A DNA stretch of 64,000 nucleotides from Teratosphaeria epicoccoides (taxonomy: Eukaryota; Ascomycota; Dothideomycetes; Mycosphaerellales; Teratosphaeriaceae). Position numbers and translations under genes: made by a program. The notes under the pieces were generated by a model. That model saw nothing but the letters and a program-made list of their open reading frames with translations, did not search any database and was not told the DNA's origin. Shown piece by piece: positions 20,000-29,639 of the stretch. Within the stretch, counting starts at the first letter, position 1. Every line of letters starts with the position of its first letter. The stretch lies in NCBI GenBank assembly GCA_021401465.1, contig JADDMT010000018.1:124001-188000 (forward strand), in the 5' to 3' direction.

Positions 20000-22726
20000 A
20001 TGGCAGGCTTCCACAATGAACGACTAAGGAGTAGGTTACCATACTATGGGAGCCGCATTGGGGAGCTTGAGCTGCCTGCTGGGTCATGCAACTTTCGAGA
20101 TCTCCGTCTGGGTCAACTGGCGACATGTGGCTGCAAAAAATTTTGGTTGAATGAAAGTCGGACGGAGGCAAGAACCGAAGAAGGTTGGTGCTTTTGTGGG
20201 CACCACGCGTGCTTTCACGATGCCTTCGGTCAGCAGCAGAGCGTCAGTGCTGCCTCTCAAATCCCATCGCAGAAGCCTGCGCCAATCGAGGGTTACGTCC
20301 AGGTCGATCCGCAAATGCAGATGCGACAGACGCCAGCACGCCCAATGACAGGACTGGGTATCCGAGCTGGCTCATCTGCCCGTTCGCAGAGCGTCAACAC
20401 GCGTCTATGGGACGCCCTGAACCATTTTGCACGGCAGCAGGAAGGCGGCGGTGCTACATTTGACGGCGCTTCAAAGCTGCCTAGTACTGCCTGCCCGAGT
20501 GTGGTTGAGGAGCCGAGGCTGAGCCATTGTCGAATTTTGCAGGACCGAGCTCGATCGCTACGGCCAATGGGTCCGCCGGTCACCATCCCAGCTGGCTATC
20601 AGGCTGTCGCCGCATCCGAGGACTACAGTGCTACCGAAGTCGCCACTCCAAGCATTCGGGGGACTCCGGATCTACGAGCATTTTCGACGCAACCAACTCA
20701 GCTCAGGTCTCCGCCTGCTATGCCTTCGATGGGAGCTCGCGCAACATCCGCTCCGCCTCCCAACGGCCAACCTCAGCCACCAGCAGAGAGTCCATCGACG
20801 AGGCTCGGCAGAATAAGTCCGCCGTCTTTCAACCGACCCGAGCCGACCCCGTCTCTTGACGAGATGCGGAAAATGCTTCACACAATCCAGCGGCGTGTCG
20901 AAATTCTGGAGGGTGTCTCATTCTCGCATGTTCCTGTCGAGGAAGTCCAGGACCAATTCCAGATGTTTGAGGCGCGTCTTCTCGATTTGGAACAATGGCG
21001 ATCTGACGATGGAAGAACTCATCAAAGCCCCGAAGACAGTCCCGAAGCAGAGTATGAAGCCGCACAGACCTTTCACAACAAGCGTCGCCGCCTGCTACCG
21101 ATTGATACCACCTCTTTTACGTCGGATGGGTCCTTCGCAGCCGCGCATACTGAGGCCGCGGTCCTTGCGACGCTTGCTGTGAATGCTGAGACTGGGCCGC
21201 GTATAGACGCATTGGAAAGCCGCATCGCGGAGCTGGAACAGGCGGCCATGCCCTCATTCATGCGACCATGGCAGGTCCAAGTTGTGCTTTTACCGTGGGG
21301 GCGTCAATTACGAGGCGTTTGGTTCTCGGCTCTTGAAGCAACACAGCATTACATCAAGTCATCTGCACAAGCATCCGAAGAGTGGAGCGGTGGCGGAGAT
21401 CTCCCGAAGCAACAGTCCTTCCGCTCGTTCGCGACCGGTGCTTGGACCACGGAGTCCATCCAAGCTTGGGCCAACGAGGCGCAGGAGTGGCTGTCACCGA
21501 AGGCGTGCGGCCCGAGTGGGACCGTTTTCCAGCGTCTGGCAAGCCGTGGTCTCGTCCAGGAGGTTTCATTCTCGTCGACCGACTCTCACCACATTCTTGA
21601 GAAGCTATGCGATGCTTTCGGCTCGATATTGCCCCTGGACGAAGCGGGCGAGCCACCGCAAGCGCAGCGGTTCCAAGCTCTGCGCGAGAGCTTCATACCA
21701 TTGAGGAAGGTACGCAAGTCATCGCGACTGCGCTTTTTGAGCCCGGCTGAGATGATCACCCCGGCTCTCTGGTCTGCTGGCTTCCTAGACTCTAGTGTCA
21801 TGATGAAGATCAACTATGGTCCACGGCGCCTTTACTTGACTACAGCAGATGCTTATCTGCAGAGTGATACCGATGGCTGGTCCTGGCAGGCTTTGCGTAA
21901 CCTACCGCTGTTTGATGCGGATGGCGAAGAGCAAGCTGCTCAGGCGCAACAGGTTGCCGTGGAGGCATGTTGGAGCTACAATCATCGCCTCGATGTTCCA
22001 GTCAGCAGTCACGGTTCTTTTGCTTCGCAGATAACTGCAGAGCTTGATCCGTGGAACGCTGAAGACATTGAACAAACCTCACCGGCTGGTGCAGCCATTC
22101 CCGCTAACCGCTTAAAGCCTACATCTCCAGACCTGGAACCTTACCCTTCTCATCAGCGCACGGTGTCCGTGCCGAGCTCTAGTTCCGTAGTTGAACAGGC
22201 TGGAGCAACGCTTACGAAGCGGCGTGTGGCCTCCTTCGAAATCAATGGAGCGTCGTACGGCGTTGGCGATCCGGCTGCATCGATCCATATCGGCAAACGT
22301 CGCCGCGTATCCATGTCACCAGAAGTCGAGCGCAAAGGTGCCGATATCATGCCCTGGTGGTCGCGTGAGCCACCATCACCTTACCCATCAGAACAGACGC
22401 CTGGTGAAGCTCTCAGTCAAGCCACTAGTAGTCGAAAATGCGGCACGACGCCTTTCGCGTATCCCACACCACACAGCAATAGCAATTACATGGGCCGAGT
22501 CGAGTGCTTGGGCGGCGATGGCGACACGGAGGCTGACACGGATATTCCCACCGCATTGAGCGAAAAGTGCGAAGAAGAGTGGCATGGTGTTCAAGATGAA
22601 AGCGGCGATCTGGCCAAAGAAGCAGCAGTCGCCGGCACCGGTGGTACTGAAGTTGAGTTGAACACAAATTTCGAGCCCGACATCATGGATGAAGAGGATG
22701 ACGATGATGATTTTGACGAGCAGTGA
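20000..22726 (+). CDS. Conserved fungal protein with N-terminal Cys/His motif, unknown function
   Basis: A 908-residue single-exon protein that I do not recognise as a named family. Near the N-terminus is a possible metal site, CGCKKFW (Cys43, Cys45) followed by CFCGHHACFHD (Cys64, Cys66, His68/69, Cys71, His73). A long disordered Ser/Pro/Gln-rich linker follows to about residue 290, with a short helical segment (MRKMLHTIQRRVEILEG) and a second (RIDALESRIAELEQ, about 390-405) that could form coiled coils. An ordered central region (about 410-680) contains ATQHYIKSS, AWANEAQEWL and SLWSAGFL-type helices. The C-terminal third is disordered, with KRRR-like basic clusters (possible nuclear signals), and the last 12 residues are almost all acidic. 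Nuclear or chromatin-related function is inference only. Confidence 0.7.
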   Translation: MAGFHNERLRSRLPYYGSRIGELELPAGSCNFRDLRLGQLATCGCKKFWLNESRTEARTEEGWCFCGHHACFHDAFGQQQSVSAASQIPSQKPAPIEGYVQVDPQMQMRQTPARPMTGLGIRAGSSARSQSVNTRLWDALNHFARQQEGGGATFDGASKLPSTACPSVVEEPRLSHCRILQDRARSLRPMGPPVTIPAGYQAVAASEDYSATEVATPSIRGTPDLRAFSTQPTQLRSPPAMPSMGARATSAPPPNGQPQPPAESPSTRLGRISPPSFNRPEPTPSLDEMRKMLHTIQRRVEILEGVSFSHVPVEEVQDQFQMFEARLLDLEQWRSDDGRTHQSPEDSPEAEYEAAQTFHNKRRRLLPIDTTSFTSDGSFAAAHTEAAVLATLAVNAETGPRIDALESRIAELEQAAMPSFMRPWQVQVVLLPWGRQLRGVWFSALEATQHYIKSSAQASEEWSGGGDLPKQQSFRSFATGAWTTESIQAWANEAQEWLSPKACGPSGTVFQRLASRGLVQEVSFSSTDSHHILEKLCDAFGSILPLDEAGEPPQAQRFQALRESFIPLRKVRKSSRLRFLSPAEMITPALWSAGFLDSSVMMKINYGPRRLYLTTADAYLQSDTDGWSWQALRNLPLFDADGEEQAAQAQQVAVEACWSYNHRLDVPVSSHGSFASQITAELDPWNAEDIEQTSPAGAAIPANRLKPTSPDLEPYPSHQRTVSVPSSSSVVEQAGATLTKRRVASFEINGASYGVGDPAASIHIGKRRRVSMSPEVERKGADIMPWWSREPPSPYPSEQTPGEALSQATSSRKCGTTPFAYPTPHSNSNYMGRVECLGGDGDTEADTDIPTALSEKCEEEWHGVQDESGDLAKEAAVAGTGGTEVELNTNFEPDIMDEEDDDDDFDEQ

Positions 22727-23304
22727 TTGCCATATGGTTGGACTTGTCGCGAAATTTTCCGGCATCGAGGGCGGCGATCGCAAGCATCGAAGGCGCCAAT
22801 TGAAAGCATTGATTCCTGGGCAAGCGGAAGCGTCTGGGAGCTTATCGGTGTAGGCAAATTGGTATTTGGGCATATTGTGCCATACACAGGGGCACACACA
22901 AGGAAGTGGCAGCATCACTCGCCATTGCGGACATCAACGTCCGCGTTGTAATATGGGATCTCAACGATTGTAGAACAGCTAACTCGGTAGGATAGGTACC
23001 TCTCCAATTGAGAAAATATCAAATGAGAGCCAGTGTTCTTTCTTCTACCCTGGATTTAGCGGTTTTGCTAGTAGGCCACTTCCGGGCCAAGTATTACAAG
23101 GGGTCGCAGAGAGCTGGGCTACATTTTCTGAACACGCTGTGAACAATCCTTTGGAGAAGCAGAATCGCCTTTCCACGCGTTCACATCAATCACTTGAGAC
23201 CTCAGTGGCAATGCTCTGGTAAGCTGCTTGTCGAACGCAGCTCTGGTACCATTAGGTGAGCTCGGTCCTGCAAGACATGCGGATCCGGACGAGATTATCT
23301 CAGC

Positions 23305-23507
23305 GCTGCGACTGTGGTCTGTTGGGGTACAACAACCAGAGGCTCGGATACCGCTACCTTCTCCGCAAGTCGTGCGGCGCGCCTTCCTCGCAGGGATTGG
23401 GCAATCGCTTGGACTGCGGGGATTGTGGAGCAGGCTGGGATCAGGTGTGCGTGAGCTATGCACCCCGCAACTATCTCTACTGTCGTTTTTGTAGTTCTCA
23501 GGAATAG
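23305..23507 (+). other. Cysteine-rich ORF fragment
   Basis: One frame reads RCDCGLLGYNNQRLGYRY, then CGDCGAGWDQVC and a YLYCRFC segment before a stop at 23505-23507. The spaced cysteines and conserved-looking Tyr/Gly residues suggest an exon of a small cysteine-rich protein. A GTGAGC near 23447 and a CAG before 23499 could define a 51-nt intron at its end, giving an early stop. No upstream exon with a signal peptide was found, so it may be a remnant. Confidence 0.25.
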
Positions 23508-24143
23508 TCTGGAGCTGGTACCGCCGGGCATGTGTGCCGGAATCTAGCGTGGACGACTCGCAACGTCAGTTCTTGGTACAGTTGGCGTTCCGACAGTTTC
23601 TGAGACAAGACTATACGTGCATCCTGGAGCGCTGCTGGCAAATGGAAGAAATTCACACACTATCGTCTTCGCAGAGCCTGGCCTCGTGCAGAGCTTTGGC
23701 AGATGGCGGGGCACAGGCTTTGGCAGCGGCGAGCCCATGTAAGCAAGCCGTGCTTCTTGAACCGCGCAGTGCAAAACGATCCTCGAGCCTGCGTGCGTTC
23801 TCCGCACCAAGTGCGACAGGTTTTCCAACAGCCTTGCTACATGCACCGGATCAGCGTGTCTCGCTTGAATACGTACTCGCACCCAAACCCTTTTGAGGGC
23901 CCCGGTGATGCCATCCTCTGGGCTTCTCCACGGGCTCAACGTTGGACCCTCGCTCGATCGTCAGTGGAACGCAGCTGAATGATCAGTGTGCGCTGCAGCT
24001 TGAGTGCGTGCCGGGGCATGCCCAGTGCTGACAGGGTCGTTTGCCGCATCAATCATGGCCCGGCGCCACGATGAGCTTCAGTAAATCCCAGAAGAGGCAG
24101 ACAAACCTCTCTCGCTTCGAGAGCTGCGGGGGCATTGGCACAA

Positions 24144-24151
24144 TATAGAAA
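24144..24151 (+). promoter_or_regulatory. TATA-like element of alcohol oxidase gene
   Basis: A tatagaaa sequence lies about 104 bases before the ATG at 24248, a plausible core promoter position for a strongly inducible gene. No carbon-source regulator site was assigned. Confidence 0.4.
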
Positions 24152-24247
24152 GGCTGACTCCCTCGCTGGTGGGATGGAGAGCAAGCACTTTTGTTGCGTG
24201 CTATGCGAACACGGCCCACTGGAACAGCGGTAAACCTCACGTTCAAA

Positions 24248-26653
24248 ATGACGATTCCTGACGAGGTCGATATCATCGTGTGCGGCGGTGGATCATGCGG
24301 GTATGTTTAGTTACTGCCGTGAGTGCAGGTATGTTCTGACAAGATGCAGCTGCGTAGTTGCTGGCCGTTTGGCCAATTTGGATCACAGTCTCCAGGTCAT
24401 GCTCATTGAAGCTGGCGAGAGTAACCTCAACAACCCTTGGGTGGGTATTGTAGACCTAAACGTGGCGAAACGATTTGCTAATGTCCGATGCAGGTATTCC
24501 GCCCAGGCATCTATCCCAGGAACATGAAGCTGGACAGCAAGACAGCTACGTTCTATTACAGCAGGCCATCGGAATGGCTTGCTGGACGCCGTGCTGTCGT
24601 GCCCGTAGCACACGTCCTCGGTGGCGGATCCAGCATTAACTTCATGATGTACACCCGTGCGTCTGCTTCGGACTATGACGACTTCCAAGCGAAGGGCTGG
24701 ACGACGGAGGAGCTCATCCCATTGATGCAAAAGCATGAGACATACCAGCGTGCGTCCCAGAACCGGAACATTCACGGCTTCGATGGACCGATCAAGGTCT
24801 CCTTCGGAAACTACACTTATCCAATCATGCAGGATTTCTTGCGTGCTGCAGAGTCTCAAGATATCCCTGTCACAGACGACCTCCAGGACTTAGTGACCGG
24901 TCATGGTGCTGAGCACTGGCTCAAGTGGATCAACCGTGACACTGGACGTCGCTCTGACAGTGCTCACGCCTACATCCACAGCACCCGTGCCAAGCATCAG
25001 AACTTGCACTTGGTCTGCAACACCAAGGTTGACAAGTATGTGTTCCGCAGCCTTTCTGTATTTGACGAGCCTGACTGTGTATAGGGTCTTGTTGCAGGGT
25101 GACCGTGCAGTCGGTGTGAGGACGGTACCAACCAAGCCGTTGCACCCCAACGAACAAAAGTCAAAGGACTATCGTGCTCGCAAGTTTGTCATCGTCAGCG
25201 GCGGCACGCTAAGCTCTCCACTCATCTTGCAGCGCTCCGGTATTGGCGACCCGCAGAAGCTTCGCAGGGCCGGTGTCAAGCCATTGGTTGACCTGCCTGG
25301 CGTCGGCTTGAACTTTCAGGACCACTGTAATTGATGATTAGTCCCAATACATCGTGTCTGTACTGACCACAGCTAGACCTCACCTTCGCTCCTTACCGAG
25401 CCAAGCCACACATCGAATCGTTTGATGACTTCATCCGTGGCGACAAGGAAACCCAGGAGCGCGTGTTCAACCAATGGAACATCAATGGCACTGGCCCACT
25501 GGCTACCAACGGTATCGAAGCTGGTGTCAAGGTCCGACCGACTGAGCAGGAGCTTAAGGAGTGCGAGCGTGGCCCGTTCAAGGAATTCAAAGCTGGCTGG
25601 GACAGTTACTTTGCTGACAAGCCTGACAAGCCGTAAGTCGAAGCAACTGCTCATCGACATCGACAGCTGACATTTCTGGCAGAGTTATGCACTACAGTGT
25701 CATCAGTGGTTGGTTCGGCGACCACATGCTTATGCCACCGGGCAAGTTCTTCACCATGTTCCACTTCTTGGAGTACCCATTCTCTCGTGGCTTCACCCAT
25801 ATCACGAGCCCTAACCCATACGACGCTCCCGATTTCGATGCGGGCTTCGTAAGCTTGGCTAATCAGTGCAGTTTATCACCTTGCTGACTCCTCCCAGATG
25901 AATGACAAGCGCGACATGTGGCCCATGGTCTGGGGCTACATCAAGTCTCGTGAGACCGCTCGCCGTATGGAGGCATACGCGGGTGAAGTCACTGGCATGC
26001 ATCCGTTCTACGCATATGACTCCCCGGCACGCTGCTTCGATATGGACCTGGCAACCACCAACGCATACGCCGGTGAGAGGCATATCAGTGCTGGCATTCA
26101 GCATGGCTCTTGGTCCGTGTCCCGGATGGTGTTCGCTGTGTATTGCTTGCTGATGTCGATGCAGGAGCTTGAATCTGAAGCCAGGCAAGGCTGCCGAGCC
26201 AAACATGTTGAACAGCAACTCGCAGGAAGTTCGCGAAGATTTGCACTACAGTGACGAGGACCTTCACCACATCGAGGAATGGGTCAAGGTCAGTCAAATT
26301 TCTTGGTGCCTCGCAAGTTTGAGCATAAGGCTGATCTAGTGCAGCGCCACGTCGAAACCACGTGGCACTCTCTTGGAACCTGCTCGATGGCGCCGAAGCA
26401 CGGCAACAGCATCGTTAAGCACGGTGTGCTCGACGAGCGCCTCGGTGTCCACGGCGTGAAGGGTCTTAAGGTTGCTGATCTTTCGATCTGCCCTGATAAT
26501 GTTGGTTGCAACACCTTCTCCACTGCCCTCCTCATCGGCGAGAAGTGCGCTGTCCTTACGGCTGAGGACTTGGGCTACAGCGGCCGTGCGTTGGATATGC
26601 GCGTGCCGGAGTATCACGCTCCGAAGGAGACGGTTGGTCTGGCTCGCTTGTAG
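24248..26653 (+). CDS. AOX1: Peroxisomal alcohol (methanol) oxidase, GMC family
   Basis: FAD-dependent oxidase converting short primary alcohols such as methanol to aldehydes with release of H2O2, in peroxisomes. Nine exons are inferred: 24248-24300, 24350-24440, 24494-25035, 25085-25326, 25377-25632, 25683-25848, 25898-26118, 26165-26288, 26345-26653. All phases agree and the product is 667 residues, like yeast AOX (about 663). Seen: the FAD-binding CGGGSCG at the N-terminus, GMC signature 1 (HVLGGGSSINFMMYTRAS), signature 2 (SGGTLSSPLILQRSGIG), the catalytic-region histidine in TWHSLGTCSM, and the NVGCNTFSTALLIGEKC block. The chain ends ARL, a PTS1-like tripeptide. The seventh intron has a weak 5' site (GTCCCG), so that junction is the least certain. 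AOX1/AOD1 symbols follow yeast usage. Confidence 0.93.
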
Positions 26654-27314
26654 GTGGATGTTGGGATCGCACTCACAAGTGCCAACGAGATTATGAAAAG
26701 CTTGTACATAGTAGCAACGTAACTTTCTTTTCTCGCGCAACCGACTACAAATTCTGTCAAGTCATCAGTGCCTCCTCCTGAGCGGCAAAAGGAATTGCAT
26801 GGACAATCAGGGAATCGAACCCTACTGGGAATTAGTTCAAGCAATAGAATCCAGGGTGTTGGGAACGATTTGTACCTGGACCACTCCCATATTACAGTGA
26901 CGCAATGGGACGCATCTGGAATTGCTAAGGGAGTATTATACCACTAAACTGCATCGGGAATTAGCACAATTGTCCGTACGCTCCACTCCTCGGAGAGACA
27001 TACCCAATTGCCCGATGAACCAATATGATTGGTTGGATTTCACTCGGCTCTATTACATATATGTGTTTTTTAAAATATATTGCGTGGAGCTACTGGCCCG
27101 CCAATATCTGGTATCGATGACTAATATCCATAGGTCATACAGCGGTGAACCGAATCGATGGCTAGGATCAGGGAATTGGAGGACTTCGTCTGATACTATG
27201 GAAAGTGACTGCTGAGCTATCATGGTGGTTAGGTTGTACATTTTGTCCATAGAGAGGGTTTCTTTCACACTTCATATCGAGCTATGTCTTCAGACCCACG
27301 CTACTCCTGTCCAT
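26654..27314. other. AT-richer spacer with tRNA-like locus
   Basis: Holds the tRNA-like element at 26800-26975 and, beyond it, an AT-rich patch (27040-27090, with runs of T and TATA). A short palindrome, aaccaatatgattggtt, lies near 27020-27036. No protein gene is supported. Confidence 0.45.
26800..26975 (-). pseudogene. tRNA-like locus with intervening segments
   Basis: Read on the minus strand, the locus starts GGACAAT and ends ATTGTCC-A, a perfect 7-bp acceptor-like pair with a discriminator A. Just inside the 3' end is a T-arm: TAGGG, loop TTCGATT, CCCTG (contains the B-box GGTTCGATTCC). Near the 5' side is a D-arm-like/A-box sequence, GTTTAGTGGTATAATA, followed by CTCCC, loop TTAGCAA (anticodon AGC, alanine, if read so), and later GGGAG, complementary to CTCCC. 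These parts are in tRNA order, but extra segments of about 17, 33 and 55 bases separate them, several containing a CTAATTCCC/GCAATTCC motif. A normal fungal tRNA has at most one intron next to the anticodon. It could be a degraded or chimeric tRNA, a tRNA-derived SINE piece, or an unusual multi-interrupted tRNA. Confidence 0.4.
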
Positions 27315-28574
27315 TCAAGGCCTAAAGTCTCGCTCTCCGAGATCCAACACGAACGGCACCTCTCTGCTCGCCGTACTCACACCGCTCAGATACGCCGCAT
27401 CAAGCTCCGGCTGACTGTAAATGCTGCTCGCTCTCTCACCCACCAGCGCTCTTTGGATCAATCGCACAACCAGCCACTTGTCATCTCTCCCAGCGACATT
27501 GGCAAAAGAGTAGCGATACTGCGACCGCAGCATTTTCACTGTTTCCAGCTTCGGACAAAGCGAGGTCAAATTCTCCAGCGTCTCGTGCGGATGTATGATG
27601 TTACCGAGTCGGAGCTCCATCAACTCACACCACCTCAGCGGCGCTTTGTGGCTTAATTCGGGTTGCAGATGCAAGGTCAAGGGGCACGGTCCCTCGCTGT
27701 CGAGGTACACGAAAGTCAAGCGTTGCAGTGTTGTGGCGAAAGCTCGGAAGTAGCCGTACAGCAGCTGCTTGAATTGAAGGGTTTGTGTCTCGTTCAGTCT
27801 GTCCCAGGCGAAGGGATTGCGCAATTGGATTTCGAGATCCCGAAGCTTATGCCATATAAATGGGGGTGGATGCGTTGGCATTGGCGAGCCGAAAGCACCG
27901 AAGCTTGACCAACGAAGGTGCATGAGGCCCATAGCATGTACTGGCGTGAGGTGCAGCTCGGGAGTAGTAGGCATGGAGGCTTCTTCGAGAGCGCATCGTA
28001 TCTGGCTGAGCTGAGTTTCGAGCTCGGTGCAGCCGGGCCAGCCTGGGTCCCCATGAATGCGGATGGTAAGGTGGCGTAGTTGATGACAGGCTTCGAAGAC
28101 CTTTGTCCAGCTTCGTCTGTCATGGAGATTCTGCTCCTTCTGATTTCCCGATAATAGAGTGTCGATCATTGATACCCGTGGTGTGATTCTCGATGTCTTC
28201 TCTCCCTCAACCGACCTGCCAAGCCGTTTGAAGATTGACCTGAGAGTGCTTTCGCTTGTACTTCGTGAAGTCGCCGTATCCTCATCATCGCAGTATTGAT
28301 TGAGCGATATTATCAGATTGTAGCAAAACGGCAAGATGGCTTGTAAGAATGCTAACTGATGTGTTGTTTCCGTCCGACCCAGCGGAGCTTTGATGTAGAT
28401 GTCTCGGAAGCATTGTCCAGCTCTCGCGTCAACGAGGTCTTTGATATGCGCCGACGCAACTCGCAGCGTGCGCAGTGACCGTACGTCCAAACCGCTGAAG
28501 ATTGCTTCTCGTATGGCGGTCGACGATCTGTTGCTGTGGTAGCAGAGAAGGACTCGTTCTAGCTTTGAAGCCAT
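27315..28574 (-). CDS. F-box/leucine-rich-like conserved fungal protein
   Basis: Single exon. The frame is open to an ATG at 28649, but the ATG at 28574 (MASKLERVLL...) precedes the conserved-looking part, giving 419 residues. The N-terminus has an F-box-like helix pattern (IREAIFSGLDVRSLRTLRVASAHIKDLV), and the rest alternates HLTIRIHGD, LRDLEIQLRNPF, LQRLTFVYLDS and LMELRLGNI, which look like degenerate leucine-rich repeats ending at LCPKLETVKML. This is the layout of many fungal F-box proteins of unknown target. No intron needed. Function is not assigned. Confidence 0.65.
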   Translation of the reverse strand: MASKLERVLLCYHSNRSSTAIREAIFSGLDVRSLRTLRVASAHIKDLVDARAGQCFRDIYIKAPLGRTETTHQLAFLQAILPFCYNLIISLNQYCDDEDTATSRSTSESTLRSIFKRLGRSVEGEKTSRITPRVSMIDTLLSGNQKEQNLHDRRSWTKVFEACHQLRHLTIRIHGDPGWPGCTELETQLSQIRCALEEASMPTTPELHLTPVHAMGLMHLRWSSFGAFGSPMPTHPPPFIWHKLRDLEIQLRNPFAWDRLNETQTLQFKQLLYGYFRAFATTLQRLTFVYLDSEGPCPLTLHLQPELSHKAPLRWCELMELRLGNIIHPHETLENLTSLCPKLETVKMLRSQYRYSFANVAGRDDKWLVVRLIQRALVGERASSIYSQPELDAAYLSGVSTASREVPFVLDLGERDFRP

Positions 28575-28733
28575 AACCTCTAGATGACGTTTCGTAACCG
28601 CGATTTTTCTGACGAAGGAATTTAATAGCATACAGTTACAGTGGTGCATGATGCGTTCCCGTGGTCAGCGCAAGAAGTCACGGACAACCACGGTGACTAC
28701 TGCGCAGTGGCAAATGAGCATGACCTGCGCAAC

Positions 28734-29294
28734 TCAAGCAGTAACTCTCTCATAGGCGGTATCGCTGGTGTAGTCTTTCTGAGGACCTTTGACCTTATAC
28801 CGCACCCCAAACACGTCCATGCCTTGCTCGCCTTCCTCAACCACCTTCGACATACGGAACTCATAGTACGCCCAATACATGTCCAGCTCGCATAGATGCT
28901 CACCTCTGCCAACCCAGCTTTCCCACACCTCCTGGCCACCCTCAGAGACTTCCACATCATGGAACAGGTAGTCAACTTCTTCACGCCCATCATTCTGCTT
29001 GGTATCCTCCTTCACGAACCAGGCAGAGATTTTGTCCTCGTCAGCATTGTACCGGTAGATGTACTTTCGGTTCGCCTTCAGTGTGAAGCCATTGTCGGTC
29101 TTGAGTTCGCCTTCTTCAGCATAGAGGAACTCGGCGGCTACGCTGTGGGCTGAGGGTTCGCGGGGCGACAGTATTGCTTGGCCCTCAAACGTACCGGATG
29201 GAAAGCCAGGAAGTGCACTGTTGAGAGACCGCCTTAGCTTCCACGTGCCCCTGAGGCTTTCGAAGATGGCGGCAGTGGCAGACTTGGCAGACAT
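28734..29294 (-). CDS. DUF6314 domain protein
   Basis: The frame is open to an ATG at 29375; the ATG at 29294 (MSAKSATAAIFESLRGTW...) fits the family start better, giving 186 residues. The DUF6314 pattern is visible: FESLRGTWKLRRSL, FEGQAILS, a LYAEEGELKTDNGF segment, KYIYRYNADEDKISAWFVKE, DYLFHDVEV, and a terminal LCELDMYWAYYEFRM block. This is a compact lipocalin-like single-domain protein of unknown function, present in fungi and some bacteria. It is cytosolic by absence of a signal peptide. Its 3' end faces the neighbouring minus-strand gene, in tandem orientation. Confidence 0.8.
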   Translation of the reverse strand: MSAKSATAAIFESLRGTWKLRRSLNSALPGFPSGTFEGQAILSPREPSAHSVAAEFLYAEEGELKTDNGFTLKANRKYIYRYNADEDKISAWFVKEDTKQNDGREEVDYLFHDVEVSEGGQEVWESWVGRGEHLCELDMYWAYYEFRMSKVVEEGEQGMDVFGVRYKVKGPQKDYTSDTAYERVTA

Positions 29295-29639
29295 CTGCAC
29301 TCCCTGCAGTCGACCGCTGTCAAAGCTGATCTCACCAAGTCCTTGACTGCGTCGTAAAGACAGACTACTGTCCACTGGCCCAACTTTGTCCGAATGTCGA
29401 AGGGTCCGAACCGGAGCTGCCGATGTAGTTCTACCATTTAAAGTTCACTGTGCATGCAACTCCACTGGACCCCACGAAGCAGACTTTCACGCAGATGGAG
29501 CAGACCAACGCTAAGCTCAATACAATGTTGTCACCAAGCTCTTCCGAGTGCTCCATGTCGCTCCCAGCCTCGTCGATCATTGTCTCCGCCTTCTCATTCC
29601 CCGGATTCGGGATCTTGAATATATCTAAAAAGCGATATC
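29295..29639. other. Divergent spacer
   Basis: Upstream region shared by the minus-strand DUF6314 gene and the plus-strand Ayg1-like gene. No further features supported. Confidence 0.4.

Larger units (their letters stand above)
22727..24247. other. Spacer with cysteine-rich fragment
   Basis: Contains a plus-strand cysteine-rich frame around 23300-23500 (see separate entry) and several ORFs without recognised content. The last 100 bases are the alcohol oxidase promoter. Confidence 0.35.
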
